DNA of 64,000 nucleotides from an uncultured Shewanella sp. (GCF_947501225.1 NZ_CANMUW010000004.1:124001-188000), one strand, 5' to 3'. Shown: positions 18,941 through 28,241, counted from the first letter of the stretch. A program made the numbers and translations. The notes: a model not told the origin generated them from the sequence alone.

Positions 18941-19200
18941 TTAGCCAGCAAAGCTGATGTCAATTAGCTCACGCAGTGAATGTCGTCTTAGCTTATACAG
19001 CCAGCGAAGCTGGCGTCAGTTAACTCACGCAGTGAGTGTCATCTTAGCTTATACAGCCTGCGAAGCTGGTGTCAGTTAACTCACGCAGTGAGTGTCATCT
19101 TAGCTTATACAGTCAGCAGAGCTGGCGTCAGTAAGCTCATACAGTGAGTGTCGTCCTAGCTTATACAGCCAGCAAGGCTGGCGTCGATTAACTCAAGCCT
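18941..19200. repeat. 56-bp tandem repeat, about 4.6 copies, between flrC and fliE
   Basis: Copies start at 18,990, 19,046, 19,102 and 19,158, exactly 56 bases apart, with a truncated copy before the first. Each unit starts AGCTTATACAG and carries two small dyads, GCCAGC-GAA-GCTGGC and ACTCAC-GCA-GTGAGT. These are perfect in the first full copy and degraded in others. No reading frame crosses the repeats consistently. Bases 18,799-18,940 upstream hold further short hairpins (GGCC-TTC-GGCC near 18,850) and no gene. A single copy of the first dyad recurs at 21,776. Confidence 0.9.
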
Positions 19201-19204
19201 TCTT

Positions 19205-20563
19205 TTAAGCCGGGATCTGTATTCCCATATCACGCATCTTGGCCATCTTATATCTGAGGGTACGGGCGCTTATTCCCAACTTCTCGGCAACCAACTTGCG
19301 ACTTCCCTTACACTGATTCAAGGTCTCGAGAATGATGACATGCTCCTGAGCCTTCAATTCATCACCCAAGCCGTCAAGCTCGACCGGCTTAGTCTCCACC
19401 GTCTGGGCCGTTTCAACCACCTCCTGATTCAGCAAGCCATCTTGTGAGTCGATAATGATATCGCTAGCTGAGATAACCCCTGCGCTATGAAGTATCAAGG
19501 CTCTTTGGATCACATTATCCAACTCCCTGACATTACCGGGCCAGCGGTGGGTCAGCAGACGCCTTGAAGCACTTTCATCGAGTTCAGGTACCTGAGTTAA
19601 TCCCGATGAGGAAGCGTGTCTTCCCAACAGGTGTCTCGCCAGGGGTAAGATATCTGCCGGTCTCTGGTTTAATGCAGGCCAGGTCAATGGAAAGACATTG
19701 ATTCGATAATAGAGATCCTCACGAAACTCACCGGCGCTTGCCATCGACTTAAGGTCACGATTCGACGTCGCAAGCACCCTGACGTCCAGCTTGATGTTCT
19801 TTCGCCCACCGAGACGCTCAACTTCACGCTCCTGCAGTACGCGTAACAGCTTGGCCTGAAGCCCTAACTCCATCTCTGAGATCTCATCGAGCAACAGGGT
19901 TCCTCCCTGTGCCTGCTCAAACTTACCGGGACACGCCTGATAGGCTCCGGTAAACGCCCCCTTCTCATAGCCGAACAGGGTCGCTTCAAGCATATTTTCA
20001 GGTATGGCGGCACAGTTAATGGCAACAAACGGGCCTTCGACACGACTGCTGTTTTGATGGATATAGCGTGCAAGGACCTCCTTTCCTGAACCACTCGGGC
20101 CCATGATCATCACAGAGGCATCGGATGCAGCGACCTTCTGAGCCAGCCCCAGCAGTGCAAGACTCTTATCATCGGCGACAACGGGTTGGTCTTGCACCAG
20201 CTTAGGCTTCATGTACCGGGAGACCTGGTTTAACAGCACCTCGGGAGCGAAGGGTTTAGCCAGATAGTCCACGGCCCCTAACTTAATCGCGTTAACCGCA
20301 TTATCTATCGTCGCATACGCCGTCATGAGAAGCATAGGTATCTGAGTGTGTTGCTGTAGATAGTTGAGCAGGCCAATCCCCCCTATCCCCTCCATCTGCA
20401 CATCGCTTATCACCATATCGAATACATCATTTTTCAGCGCCAGGATCGCCTCCTCCGCAGAGCCAACATCGACACACTCATATTGTGCCAATAACAAGGT
20501 ATCTAACAGGGCTTCCCTGAGAGAGTTATCATCCTCTACTAAGAGTATTTTTCCTTCAGACAT
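19205..20563 (-). CDS. flrC: Flagellar sigma54 response regulator FlrC
   Basis: FlrC is an NtrC-type activator that, phosphorylated by FlrB, turns on the middle class of flagellar genes with sigma54. The receiver domain has DD at 11-12 and the phospho-acceptor D54 (VISDVQ). The AAA+ domain has GPSGSGKEV, the sigma54 loop GAFTGA and LLLDEISEM. The C-terminal Fis-type helix-turn-helix is KLVAEKLGISARTLRYKM. The ATG at 20563 was chosen because GAGGAG stands 8 bases before it. It overlaps the flrB stop by 8 bases. Confidence 0.96.
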   Translation of the reverse strand: MSEGKILLVEDDNSLREALLDTLLLAQYECVDVGSAEEAILALKNDVFDMVISDVQMEGIGGIGLLNYLQQHTQIPMLLMTAYATIDNAVNAIKLGAVDYLAKPFAPEVLLNQVSRYMKPKLVQDQPVVADDKSLALLGLAQKVAASDASVMIMGPSGSGKEVLARYIHQNSSRVEGPFVAINCAAIPENMLEATLFGYEKGAFTGAYQACPGKFEQAQGGTLLLDEISEMELGLQAKLLRVLQEREVERLGGRKNIKLDVRVLATSNRDLKSMASAGEFREDLYYRINVFPLTWPALNQRPADILPLARHLLGRHASSSGLTQVPELDESASRRLLTHRWPGNVRELDNVIQRALILHSAGVISASDIIIDSQDGLLNQEVVETAQTVETKPVELDGLGDELKAQEHVIILETLNQCKGSRKLVAEKLGISARTLRYKMAKMRDMGIQIPA

Positions 20564-21677
20564 GAGTCGACTCCTCATTAGCTTCGGCTAGTGGAGCTTG
20601 TATTAGCTCTTTTGCATCGGCTGATTGTTCAATTTTCGGGAAGCGTAAAGAAGCGGTGCAGCCTTTTCCTTTTTCACACCTGAACTGGATCTTACCGCTA
20701 TGGTTGGCGACCACCGACTGAACCACGGCGAGACCGAGCCCGGTTCCCTGTGGTTTAGTGGTAAAGAATGGCTCTAGTACCTTCTTCTGCATCGCCTTAT
20801 CTAAGCCTTTTCCGTTATCTATCACATCGATATGAAGTTCATGGGCAGATTCATGCCCCTTAAGCTCAACACGCGTCGCTCCGGCTTCAATACTATTGAC
20901 AACAAGGTTATTGATAGCCGAACTCAGGGCATTGGCATTGGCAAGAAACTCACCATTAGACTCATCGATAAATTCGAGTTCACAGGCGTGCTTGGCAGCT
21001 ATGGGCTCACAGTTTTCCAGCACACTGACCATGATCGAATCGACAGTCTCAGCCACCCCCTGCTCCTGTTGACGTCCCTTGGCCATCAGCAACATGTCGT
21101 TCACCTGATGCTCCAACTCATTTAGGCGGTCAACCAACTTCGTCTGAAAACGGTTTCTGGAAGCATCAGAGATCCTGGGGCTGGCCAGGTTCGACGCGTA
21201 TAACAGGGCTGCTGTCAGTGGCGTTCGCACTTGATGAGCAAGGGTTGCCACCATCTTGCCTAACGCAGAAAGACGCTGAAGATGTGATAAATTCTTCTGC
21301 AGCAGACGGGTTTCGGTTAGATCCGTCAGAACGATCAACTGGCCGGGATCCGGCGTCAACGGTGTTATTGCCAGCTTTACCCTACGGCCATTTCTAAGTG
21401 AAACTTCATGTCCGTCATCATCTTGGGGAGAAAACGCCCGGTTGATGATCTGGATCCATCTCAGTCCTTCCAATGGAGCGCCTAACAGTTCGATAGCTAC
21501 GGGGTTGGCGTCCGTCACCACCCCATCCCCATTGATGATAACGACTCCCGACGGCATAGCCTGAAGAATCCGTTCCATCCTGTCAGACATGTTGGCAGCC
21601 GGCGCTGTTTCCAACCATCTTGGAGAGTGCTGATTTAACGTATCGAGTTTAATTTGAGGACTTACGGACATATCCAC
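20556..21677 (-). CDS. flrB: Flagellar sensor histidine kinase FlrB
   Basis: FlrB phosphorylates FlrC. The 373-residue protein has a PAS domain (about 35-125: MPSGVVIINGDGVVTDANPV), then the dimerisation/phospho-acceptor helix with H148 in TLAHQVRTPLTAALL. The HATPase domain has N box NNLVVNSIEAGA, G1 DNGKGLDKAM and G2 GTGLGLAVV. There is no membrane segment, so it is cytoplasmic. It forms a two-gene operon with flrC, led by a strong sigma54 promoter 33 bases upstream. Confidence 0.95.
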   Translation of the reverse strand: MDMSVSPQIKLDTLNQHSPRWLETAPAANMSDRMERILQAMPSGVVIINGDGVVTDANPVAIELLGAPLEGLRWIQIINRAFSPQDDDGHEVSLRNGRRVKLAITPLTPDPGQLIVLTDLTETRLLQKNLSHLQRLSALGKMVATLAHQVRTPLTAALLYASNLASPRISDASRNRFQTKLVDRLNELEHQVNDMLLMAKGRQQEQGVAETVDSIMVSVLENCEPIAAKHACELEFIDESNGEFLANANALSSAINNLVVNSIEAGATRVELKGHESAHELHIDVIDNGKGLDKAMQKKVLEPFFTTKPQGTGLGLAVVQSVVANHSGKIQFRCEKGKGCTASLRFPKIEQSADAKELIQAPLAEANEESTHV

Positions 21678-21709
21678 TCCGTCAAAAAGTTGCTGCTAAC
21701 GGAGGTTCT

Positions 21710-21724
21710 GCATGAATTGTGCCA
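21710..21724 (-). promoter_or_regulatory. sigma54 promoter of flrBC
   Basis: The minus strand reads TGGCACAATTCATGC. It has a full TGGCAC -24 element and a TGC -12 element at correct spacing. FlrA is the expected activator, as in Vibrio cholerae. The leader would be only about 20 bases. Confidence 0.82.
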
Positions 21725-21775
21725 AGAAGGGAAGGTGCTAGGTGTGAGGAGGTTCGCAAGCTCTCTTAAGGACTG

Positions 21776-21794
21776 TAGCCAGCAAAGCTGGCTA
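21776..21794. repeat. Single dispersed hairpin TAGCCAGC-AAA-GCTGGCTA
   Basis: This is a perfect 8-bp stem with a 3-base loop. It is the same dyad that heads each 56-bp unit at 18,941-19,200. No T tract follows on either strand, so it looks like a dispersed repeat unit more than a terminator. Confidence 0.7.
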
Positions 21795-21844
21795 TTTTAG
21801 AGAAGGACCTAGGAACGAGGTTAGAGGTAAAAAGATCTAGGAAC

Positions 21845-21867
21845 TAGGAACTAGAAACTAGTTCCTA
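21845..21867 (-). terminator. Hairpin downstream of flrA
   Basis: The perfect 10-bp stem TAGGAACTAG/CTAGTTCCTA with a 3-base loop lies just after the flrA stop. On the minus strand a TTTTT run follows about 12 bases later. The arm sequence is also repeated directly on the left (ctaggaactagg), so it may be a repeat-derived terminator. Confidence 0.5.
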
Positions 21868-21878
21868 GTAACTTTTAT

Positions 21879-23312
21879 TTAATCTTTACCCATACCGTAT
21901 TTTCTCATCTTCTCGACGAGGGTCGTACGTCTTATCCCTAACATCTCAGCCGCACGGGCAACGACATTGTCTTGTTGTTCGAGTGCCTGCCTGATCATAT
22001 CTATCTCAAGCTCTGCCAGCAGATCTTTCAAATTAACGCCTTCCGGCGGCAACTCACTCGGGAAACGCGTTTCGGGAATATCGACCGGCTCATCGTTACT
22101 GAAAATAGAAGCTAACGCATCACGTTCAAGCTCCTCTTCACTGACTTCGACACAGTATTCAGGTACATCGATATGACGGTATTTAGCGGGAAGGTCGTTC
22201 ACATCCACCAATCCGCCCGGATAAAGGATAGTGAGACGCTCTACCAGATTAGACAACTCCCTCACATTTCCCGACCAGGCATGCTCTTTAAGAGACTCGA
22301 TGGCTCTTTGTGTGAAGCGTACTTTACCGCGCCCTTCGTTATAGACACGACTCACCAACTCCTGCAGTAAAAGTGGGATATCGTCCTTCCTTTCACACAG
22401 GGCCGGCATCTCGATGGGGAAAACGTTTAATCGGTAATAGAGATCTTCACGAAACTCACCGTTAGTGATCATCTCTTCGAGATCTCTGTGTGTCGCTGCT
22501 ACAACACGAACATCTGTAGTAATGGACTTAGTGCCGCCCACACGTTCAAATATCTTCTCCTGTAGCACACGAAGTAACTTCACCTGCATCTGCAGAGGCA
22601 TATCACCTATCTCATCGAGAAAAAGCGTGCCCTTCTCTGCCAGCTCGAAACGCCCTTTACGGGCACTGATCGCGCCGGTGAAAGAGCCTTTCTCATGGCC
22701 AAACAGCTCACTTTCGAGTAGTTCAGCCGGAATAGCACCACAATTGACCGGGATAAACGGGCCATCGCGACGATCGGAGATATAATGGATATTACGTGCG
22801 ACCACCTCTTTACCGGTACCAGACTGACCCAGCACCAACACGGTAGCATCCGAGCCGGCCACCTGACTGATAAGATGTCGAACCTGAGCGATGCCATCAC
22901 TACGTCCTACCATACTCCGGAATAACTTGGTCTGATTGACACTGGTTGGAATATCGGGACGTTTAGCCTGGCCAAAGACCTGACAGAAATGAAGCAGCTC
23001 GGTCAACTGAGGATAGTTAAGTGGCTCCTCAATATGACCTAAAATATTCGATGCCGTAACGCCAGTTACCTCTCCGAGCAACAATATGGGTTGCCAAGGT
23101 AAGCTTAGCGCCAGAGACTGAAGTAACTCTTTAGATTGAGTTTCGGCAGAAATAACCAAGGCTCTGAAGCGGGTATTCTGTACTCGCAGTTCAAGCTTGT
23201 CGACTGGGACCAGTTCAACCTGCTCACCTAAAAACTCAAATACACACGACAAGCGATTGATTCGCTCAGACTGGTTACCGACAAGTAGAATTCGTTGATC
23301 TGTTTGCATCAT
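21879..23312 (-). CDS. flrA: Master flagellar regulator FlrA (FleQ family)
   Basis: FlrA is the sigma54-dependent activator at the top of the flagellar hierarchy. Residues 1-125 form the FleQ-type N-terminal domain, without a canonical phospho-acceptor. The AAA+ domain has Walker A GQSGTGKE (162-169), GSFTGA at 209-214 (Ser in place of the usual Ala in the sigma54 loop) and LFLDEIGDMPL. The C-terminal Fis-type helix-turn-helix is RAAEMLGIRRTTLVEKMRKY. It stands alone between fliS and flrB. No sigma54 promoter was found upstream, which fits a top-level gene. Confidence 0.96.
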   Translation of the reverse strand: MMQTDQRILLVGNQSERINRLSCVFEFLGEQVELVPVDKLELRVQNTRFRALVISAETQSKELLQSLALSLPWQPILLLGEVTGVTASNILGHIEEPLNYPQLTELLHFCQVFGQAKRPDIPTSVNQTKLFRSMVGRSDGIAQVRHLISQVAGSDATVLVLGQSGTGKEVVARNIHYISDRRDGPFIPVNCGAIPAELLESELFGHEKGSFTGAISARKGRFELAEKGTLFLDEIGDMPLQMQVKLLRVLQEKIFERVGGTKSITTDVRVVAATHRDLEEMITNGEFREDLYYRLNVFPIEMPALCERKDDIPLLLQELVSRVYNEGRGKVRFTQRAIESLKEHAWSGNVRELSNLVERLTILYPGGLVDVNDLPAKYRHIDVPEYCVEVSEEELERDALASIFSNDEPVDIPETRFPSELPPEGVNLKDLLAELEIDMIRQALEQQDNVVARAAEMLGIRRTTLVEKMRKYGMGKD

Positions 23313-23569
23313 TAAAAAAGCCGTAAAGCGCTCGTTATTATTCGCATTAATTATTAGTGTTTGTTGCCTGAAAAGCTGCGTAGTGTTTCCAATACAAACC
23401 GAATAAAATCACTACTGTGAGGAATAGTGTATTATCAGCAAGCTATTAGCAAGTCCCTGATGCATTTAATGCAAACCTGAATTGATTTTAGCTGCACTCC
23501 ATTGATTTTAGCTGAAATATTCGACGAATCCAGATTCGATTGTCAATTTATTGACTTTTGACATTTTTT

Positions 23570-23584
23570 TGGGGGTTTCCCCCC
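23570..23584. other. G5-TTT-C7 hairpin with flanking T7 tract, between fliS and flrA
   Basis: Downstream of fliS the plus strand reads seven T, five G, three T and seven C. On the minus (fliS) strand the stem is followed by A7, so it is not a canonical intrinsic terminator in that direction. On the plus strand the T run precedes the stem. The rest of 23,313-23,601 presumably holds the flrA promoter, and I see nothing else definite there. Confidence 0.6.
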
Positions 23585-23601
23585 ATAAATCAATTTGAAA
23601 T

Positions 23602-24012
23602 TTATACGGCTTCGGTGTGTGATGCCATATGATGCTGCTCGGGCGGAATGGCGTCCCAGCCCTCTTTGATGGTTTTAAGGATCTCTGAAACATCATCGAT
23701 CGCCTGAACATCATTATTCAAGTTGGCTTCAGAGATTCGACGTAACATAAAATCATAAAGATCGCTTAAATTGGTCGAGATCTCGCCACCGGCTTCCATA
23801 TTCAAGCTGTTATTTAAACCGGTAATGATCCCTATCGCCTTACCGATATAGATCCCTTTGTTGGCAACATCATTATTCTCTATCGCATAACGACTCTGAG
23901 CTAAACGCTGCAGGGCACCTTCAAACATCATCTGAATGATTCTGTGGGGGGAAGCAACGGAGATTTCACTCTCAACTGAGACTTTACGATATGATTGTAG
24001 TGACTTTCTCAT
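23602..24012 (-). CDS. fliS: Flagellin export chaperone FliS
   Basis: FliS binds the flagellin C-terminus and keeps it export-competent. The 136-residue protein has the family start (YRKVSVESEISVASPHRIIQ, then MMFEGALQRLAQSRYAIEN) and the pattern LSDLYDFMLRRISEANLNND. The C-terminus ends near residue 136 after an extension of about 10 residues. It is the last gene of the flaG-fliD-fliT-fliS run. Confidence 0.95.
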   Translation of the reverse strand: MRKSLQSYRKVSVESEISVASPHRIIQMMFEGALQRLAQSRYAIENNDVANKGIYIGKAIGIITGLNNSLNMEAGGEISTNLSDLYDFMLRRISEANLNNDVQAIDDVSEILKTIKEGWDAIPPEQHHMASHTEAV

Positions 24013-24022
24013 ATATACCTAC

Positions 24023-24349
24023 CTATTTGGCACCTATTGACTTGTAAACATTAATTTGGCGTTTACTTTTTTTCCCAAGATGCAAAAGCTCCTGCCTGTG
24101 CTGTAATACACCTCTCGCCTGTTGCTCAAACTTTTGAGTCAAGGCTAATTGATCTTCCAGCAGCGGCTTATCCTCATCAGTTGGAGAAGTTAACATCTGG
24201 TCGAGTAAAAGTTGACGCTCTCCAACTAACTTCTGCAAATTCAATACCAACTCATCAGCAGTCTCGTTCTCGGCAGGAATTTTTTCCAGCTCAACCAAGA
24301 TTTCTGATAGCGAGTGGTTCACTTTTTCGAGCTCAGGCAGAATCTGCAA
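24023..24349 (-). CDS. fliT: FliT-like flagellar chaperone
   Basis: This is a small 108-residue, all-helical, Leu/Glu-rich protein placed between fliD and fliS. FliT (called FlaI in Vibrio) chaperones the filament cap protein FliD, and position is the main support. Sequence conservation with enterobacterial FliT is too low to judge by eye. It lies 24 bases after fliD and 10 bases before fliS, so it is in the same operon. Confidence 0.72.
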   Translation of the reverse strand: MQILPELEKVNHSLSEILVELEKIPAENETADELVLNLQKLVGERQLLLDQMLTSPTDEDKPLLEDQLALTQKFEQQARGVLQHRQELLHLGKKSKRQINVYKSIGAK

Positions 24350-24373
24350 GAGGCCTCCTGTTTACAATATTAG

Positions 24374-25747
24374 TTAGCTTTGAGTTTTAACCACACCTGG
24401 CAGTGAATTTAAGCCGCCAACGATTCCGGCCGCCTGCTGGTTTAAGTTACCAACGATCAGATCCATCGCATTAAACTGTTTCATCAACCTGGCCTCGAGC
24501 TGTTCCATCTTGAGGGTAAATGCCTCACGTTGATCATCCAGTCGCTGTTTATCACTGGTATAGGCATTATTCCGGGTATCGATCAAACCGGTGACAGGCT
24601 TAACATAACCTTCAACCAAGGTATCTAACTGAGTAGCTAAACCGGTATCTTTTGTCGCAAACAGCCCCTCGATACCACTCATATTCTCAGCAATCGCCGT
24701 ATCCAACTTAGAGCTATTGACTGAAAGTTTGCCATATCGGTCGGCTTCGATGCCGATATCATAGAGGGCTAGCGTCTCACCATCGACATCGACTCTGGAG
24801 CTGATCATGTTTCTCAACTGAGATTCAATTGAGCGGATCATGGAATCCCCCTGCAGAGCTGCAGCCTCCTCCTTCTCGGCATCATAAGAGGAAAGTTTAT
24901 CGATAGTATCAATCAAACTGTTATACGCATCGACAAAGCCCTGCACATTATCTTTTACCGCGTCTTTATCCAGCTCAACCTTAACAACTGTGGTTTCATT
25001 CAGATCGGCATCGGTAAGACTAAGTGTCACGCCGGTAATCGCGCCCTTAACCTCATTGGTCTGAGAGGTCAGTTTCTGGCCATCGACATGAACAATTGAG
25101 TTTTTTGCCACCTGAAGTTCGGTGAGGTTTGCCCCGCCGAACATATCGTTAAGACCTGTCCCCACGGTATCGTTAGCAACAACGCTTATCTGGCTATCTG
25201 TGCCCTCTGTATCTGAGCTTAAAACCAACCGGCTTCCCGCATCACTGGTAATGATCGTTGCCGTAACGCCTACGTTATCGCTGGCACTATTGATATTTTT
25301 AGCGATATCTTCGAGTGAGTCGGTAGCGCCGACAGTGACAGAAAAACTGTTACCGTTTACCGTCAGATCCAGGCTACCCTCTCCAACGGGAAGACTTGGA
25401 TCGGCAACATTGATACCGGCAACTTTATGCTCCTGAGCCAGTTGCTCAACCTTGACATTATAGCTACCGGTTTGAGAAGTTTTATCTGCTGTAGCGGTAA
25501 GATAGCTACTTTCACCGGTAGAGACCGTTCTCTGGTTTAAGCTGTCCCCATCTTTGAGTTTTTCCAGTGCATCCTGAAATGTAGACAGAGAGCTCTTTAA
25601 TGTACCGATAGCCGATACTTTTGCATCGATCGTCTGCTCAGTTTTATTGAAGATTGCTTCTTTAGGAACCTTTTCTGCATCAACAAGAACACCGACAATA
25701 GTGTTAATATCGAGCCCCGAACCTATTCCCGTTGCTGTTAATGCCAT
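24374..25747 (-). CDS. fliD: Flagellar filament cap protein FliD
   Basis: FliD forms the cap that assembles flagellin at the filament tip. The N-terminal coiled-coil domain starts MALTATGIGSGLDINTIVG, the typical FliD signature. The middle has a Ser/Thr/Asp-rich D2-D3 domain. The C-terminal coiled coil contains LDDQREAFTLKMEQLEARLM and KQFNAMDLIVGNLNQQ. The 457-residue length is normal. Confidence 0.95.
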   Translation of the reverse strand: MALTATGIGSGLDINTIVGVLVDAEKVPKEAIFNKTEQTIDAKVSAIGTLKSSLSTFQDALEKLKDGDSLNQRTVSTGESSYLTATADKTSQTGSYNVKVEQLAQEHKVAGINVADPSLPVGEGSLDLTVNGNSFSVTVGATDSLEDIAKNINSASDNVGVTATIITSDAGSRLVLSSDTEGTDSQISVVANDTVGTGLNDMFGGANLTELQVAKNSIVHVDGQKLTSQTNEVKGAITGVTLSLTDADLNETTVVKVELDKDAVKDNVQGFVDAYNSLIDTIDKLSSYDAEKEEAAALQGDSMIRSIESQLRNMISSRVDVDGETLALYDIGIEADRYGKLSVNSSKLDTAIAENMSGIEGLFATKDTGLATQLDTLVEGYVKPVTGLIDTRNNAYTSDKQRLDDQREAFTLKMEQLEARLMKQFNAMDLIVGNLNQQAAGIVGGLNSLPGVVKTQS

Positions 25748-25790
25748 ATAAACCTCTAACTAAAAACTATATTACAGCCTTGCTTAAAAT

Positions 25791-26180
25791 TTAGGCTTCC
25801 GTTTGCATCAGAAGACCCGTTACCTCTGTCAGCTTTCGTGCTAGCTTCAACGCTTCTTCGTTGGGGATCTGTCTAATCAGATCACCTGACTCGATGTCCA
25901 TAACGCTGACAACGTTTGTACCTGAATCTTCATCGATTTTAAATGCCAAGCCCTTACGCATAACAGACATCATACCAGAGAGGTCTTCGACCAAAGACTG
26001 GAGCTCTTTCTCATCTAACTTTGGCTCTTCAGAAGCGCTCTTTTCAGCTTCCTCCACGGCTTTAATTACCGTGTTAGGCTCAAGCTCAGCCCCCTCTACA
26101 GCCCCAGCTTTAGCGGTTGCTGTAGCTATCTCAGCCTTAGCCGTTGCCGTACCGGATGAGCTTGTAAAATTGATATCCAT
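25791..26180 (-). CDS. flaG: Flagellar protein FlaG
   Basis: FlaG is a small exported or cytoplasmic protein that influences filament length. The Ala/Glu-rich N-terminus is followed by the conserved FlaG domain (LVEDLSGMMSVMRKGLAFKI, then VVSVMDIESGDLIRQIPNEE and LARKLTEVTGLLMQTEA). I used the ATG at 26180 because AGGAGG lies 9 bases upstream. The ATG at 26186 sits too close to it. It is the first gene of the flaG-fliD-fliT-fliS run. Confidence 0.93.
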   Translation of the reverse strand: MDINFTSSSGTATAKAEIATATAKAGAVEGAELEPNTVIKAVEEAEKSASEEPKLDEKELQSLVEDLSGMMSVMRKGLAFKIDEDSGTNVVSVMDIESGDLIRQIPNEEALKLARKLTEVTGLLMQTEA

Positions 26181-26223
26181 GACCATACTCCTCCTAACTT
26201 ACCCAGTCTATCCCTAAACCATT

Positions 26224-26253
26224 AAAGGGAGATCCGTTACCGAACCTCCCTTT
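26224..26253 (-). terminator. Probable terminator of flaB
   Basis: The dyad AAAGGGAG-N14-CTCCCTTT lies 34-63 bases after the flaB stop. The T run after it is short (TTT), so this may be a weak terminator that lets some reading continue into flaG. Confidence 0.5.
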
Positions 26254-26286
26254 CAACTATCAACTATAACCCTGTTACATTATCAA

Positions 26287-27108
26287 TTATAGTAATGATA
26301 GCGCCACTTGAGGTAACTGGTTAGCTTGCGCCAGCATTGCTGAACCAGTCTGCTGCAGAACCTGATTCTTCGTCATAGTTGAGGTTTCCTTAGCGAAATC
26401 CACATCTACGATTCGGCTCTTAGCGTCGGCTACGTTAGCCTGAGTGTTAGCACTGTTACTGATGTTGTGAGACAGACGGTTCTGAATCGCACCTAAATCA
26501 GCGCGTTGAGTATCGATGGTCTTAATTGCTTTATCGATAGCACCAAGAGCTGAAGCTCGGTTTGCAGAAGTTGCATTAGCTAACGCTGCAACTGACAATG
26601 ATGTCTTATCTGTCTTCTTAACCACAACTCGAATATCTTCACCATCCTGGTGACCAACCTGGAAACCTTTACCTGTGTTAGAGAAAGTACCAGTCATCAA
26701 CTTAGTGTTACCGAACGCGGTAGTAGTACCAATTGCATCGATCTCATTTGCTAACTGGTCCATCTCAGCTTTCAGTGCTGCAAGGTCATCTGCGCTGTTT
26801 GCACCGTTTTCAGACTGAATGGTCAGGTCACGCATACGTTGAAGCATGTTTGTCTGCTCCTGCATCGCGCCCTCTGCAATCTGTGCGATTGAGATAGCAT
26901 CGTTTGCGTTACGCATACCAACTTCCAGACCTCGAACCTGACTGTTCAGACGGTTCGAAATTGCAAGACCCGCGGCATCATCTTTGGCGCTGTTAATACG
27001 CAGACCACTTGATAGACGCTCCATCGAGGTTGCAAGTCCAGTACTAGAACTGTTTAAGTTTTTCTGGGCTTTAAGCGAAGTAACGTTTGTATTTACTGTA
27101 ATAGCCAT
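26287..27108 (-). CDS. flaB: Flagellin FlaB (major filament subunit)
   Basis: The 273-residue flagellin has the conserved D0/D1 N-terminus ([19 protein letters not shown], then [20 protein letters not shown]) and the C-terminus [20 protein letters not shown]. The variable D2/D3 domain is nearly absent, as is usual in Shewanella. It is about 90% identical by eye to the neighbouring flaA. It has its own sigma28 promoter, which fits the late, major filament flagellin of Shewanella. The naming follows that order and promoter logic. Ser/Thr residues in the short central region are the likely pseudaminic-acid sites. Confidence 0.92.
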   Translation of the reverse strand: MAITVNTNVTSLKAQKNLNSSSTGLATSMERLSSGLRINSAKDDAAGLAISNRLNSQVRGLEVGMRNANDAISIAQIAEGAMQEQTNMLQRMRDLTIQSENGANSADDLAALKAEMDQLANEIDAIGTTTAFGNTKLMTGTFSNTGKGFQVGHQDGEDIRVVVKKTDKTSLSVAALANATSANRASALGAIDKAIKTIDTQRADLGAIQNRLSHNISNSANTQANVADAKSRIVDVDFAKETSTMTKNQVLQQTGSAMLAQANQLPQVALSLL

Positions 27109-27186
27109 GATTGATTCCTCTTTATACCTGACTTAAGAACTTGCCTGTCTACTTAAGCCAGGCGGAGCTAATTGGTTACAGTATAT

Positions 27187-27213
27187 TTAACGGCAGAGGA
27201 ATTTTTATCTTTA
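27187..27213 (-). promoter_or_regulatory. sigma28 (FliA) promoter of flaB
   Basis: The minus strand reads TAAA-N15-GCCGTTAA, against the sigma28 consensus TAAA-N15-GCCGATAA, with one mismatch and exact spacing. It would start transcription about 72 bases before flaB. Confidence 0.82.
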
Positions 27214-27298
27214 GCAACTTTTATCAAAAAAACAGCAAAAAAATTAAAACACTTTAAAATCAACAACAAATATTCTAATTTTTTAGAAAAAACGCTTA

Positions 27299-27333
27299 AA
27301 GTGGCTCTTAAAATGAAAAAAATAGAGCCACTT
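27299..27333 (-). terminator. Intrinsic terminator of flaA
   Basis: The perfect 10-bp stem AAGTGGCTCT/AGAGCCACTT with a 15-base loop lies 18 bases after the flaA stop. On the minus strand it is followed within about 7 bases by a T6 run. It separates flaA from flaB. Confidence 0.75.
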
Positions 27334-27350
27334 CATCGCGGAAACCATGC

Positions 27351-28175
27351 TTATCCAAGTAAAGAAAGGGCAACTTGAGGAAGCTGGTTTGCCTGTGCAA
27401 GCATAGTCGAGCCAGTTTGTTGCAGAACCTGGTTTTTAGTCATCACAGCGGTCTCTTTGGCAAAGTCCACATCCACGATACGACTCTTTGCATCGGCAAC
27501 GTTAGCCTGAGTATTAGCACTGTTACTGATGTTATGCGCCACACGGTTTTGAACAGCACCGAGATCCGCACGTTGAGTATCGATTGTCTTAATCGCCTTA
27601 TCGATAGCAGTCAAGGCAGAGGCACGGTTAGCCGAAGTTGCGTTATTCAAGGCTGCAACCGACAATGATGTCTTATCTGTCTTCTTAACCACGACTCGAA
27701 TATCTTCACCATCCTGGTGACCCACCTGGAACGCCTTACCAGTGTTTGAGAATCCGCCTTGAAGCAGCTTAGTATTACCAAAGGCCGTACTGGTACCGAT
27801 ATTATCGATCTCAGTGACCAATTGATCCATCTCCGCCTTCAACGCCGCCAGATCTTCGACACTGTTCGCACCGTTTTCTGACTGAATGGTCAAATCACGC
27901 ATACGCTGAAGCATGTTAGTCTGCTCCTGCATCGCACCTTCAGCGATCTGTGCAATAGAGATAGCATCGTTAGCATTACGCATACCTACCTCAAGACCGC
28001 GAACTTGTGAATTAAGACGGTTAGAGATGGCCAGACCCGCGGCATCATCTTTGGCGCTGTTAATTCTCAGACCACTGGATAGTCGCTCCATTGATGTCGC
28101 AAGACCACCAGTAGAAACATTCAAATTTTTCTGCGCCTTCAGTGAAGTCACATTGGTATTTACCGTAATAGCCAT
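27351..28175 (-). CDS. flaA: Flagellin FlaA (minor, base-of-filament subunit)
   Basis: The 274-residue flagellin is nearly identical to flaB in both conserved ends. Differences cluster around residues 20-25, 135-150 and 175-225. Its position directly after flgL matches flaA of other Shewanella, where FlaA builds the cell-proximal filament part and is not dependent on FliA. Consistent with this, I found no sigma28 promoter upstream, and no well-spaced sigma54 site either in the 66-base gap to flgL. It may be co-transcribed with flgKL. Confidence 0.92.
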   Translation of the reverse strand: MAITVNTNVTSLKAQKNLNVSTGGLATSMERLSSGLRINSAKDDAAGLAISNRLNSQVRGLEVGMRNANDAISIAQIAEGAMQEQTNMLQRMRDLTIQSENGANSVEDLAALKAEMDQLVTEIDNIGTSTAFGNTKLLQGGFSNTGKAFQVGHQDGEDIRVVVKKTDKTSLSVAALNNATSANRASALTAIDKAIKTIDTQRADLGAVQNRVAHNISNSANTQANVADAKSRIVDVDFAKETAVMTKNQVLQQTGSTMLAQANQLPQVALSLLG

Positions 28176-28241
28176 GTTAATTTCCTCTTCTTGGTTGTAC
28201 TGCCAAGACTTAGACCTTGGCTAAAAAACTCGTTATAAATT

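Noticed and set aside
18941..19200. CRISPR array
   Set aside because: The 56-bp units follow each other directly with no unique spacers, and no cas gene is near.
23570..23584. Canonical terminator after fliS
   Set aside because: The stem is followed by A7, not T7, on the fliS strand.
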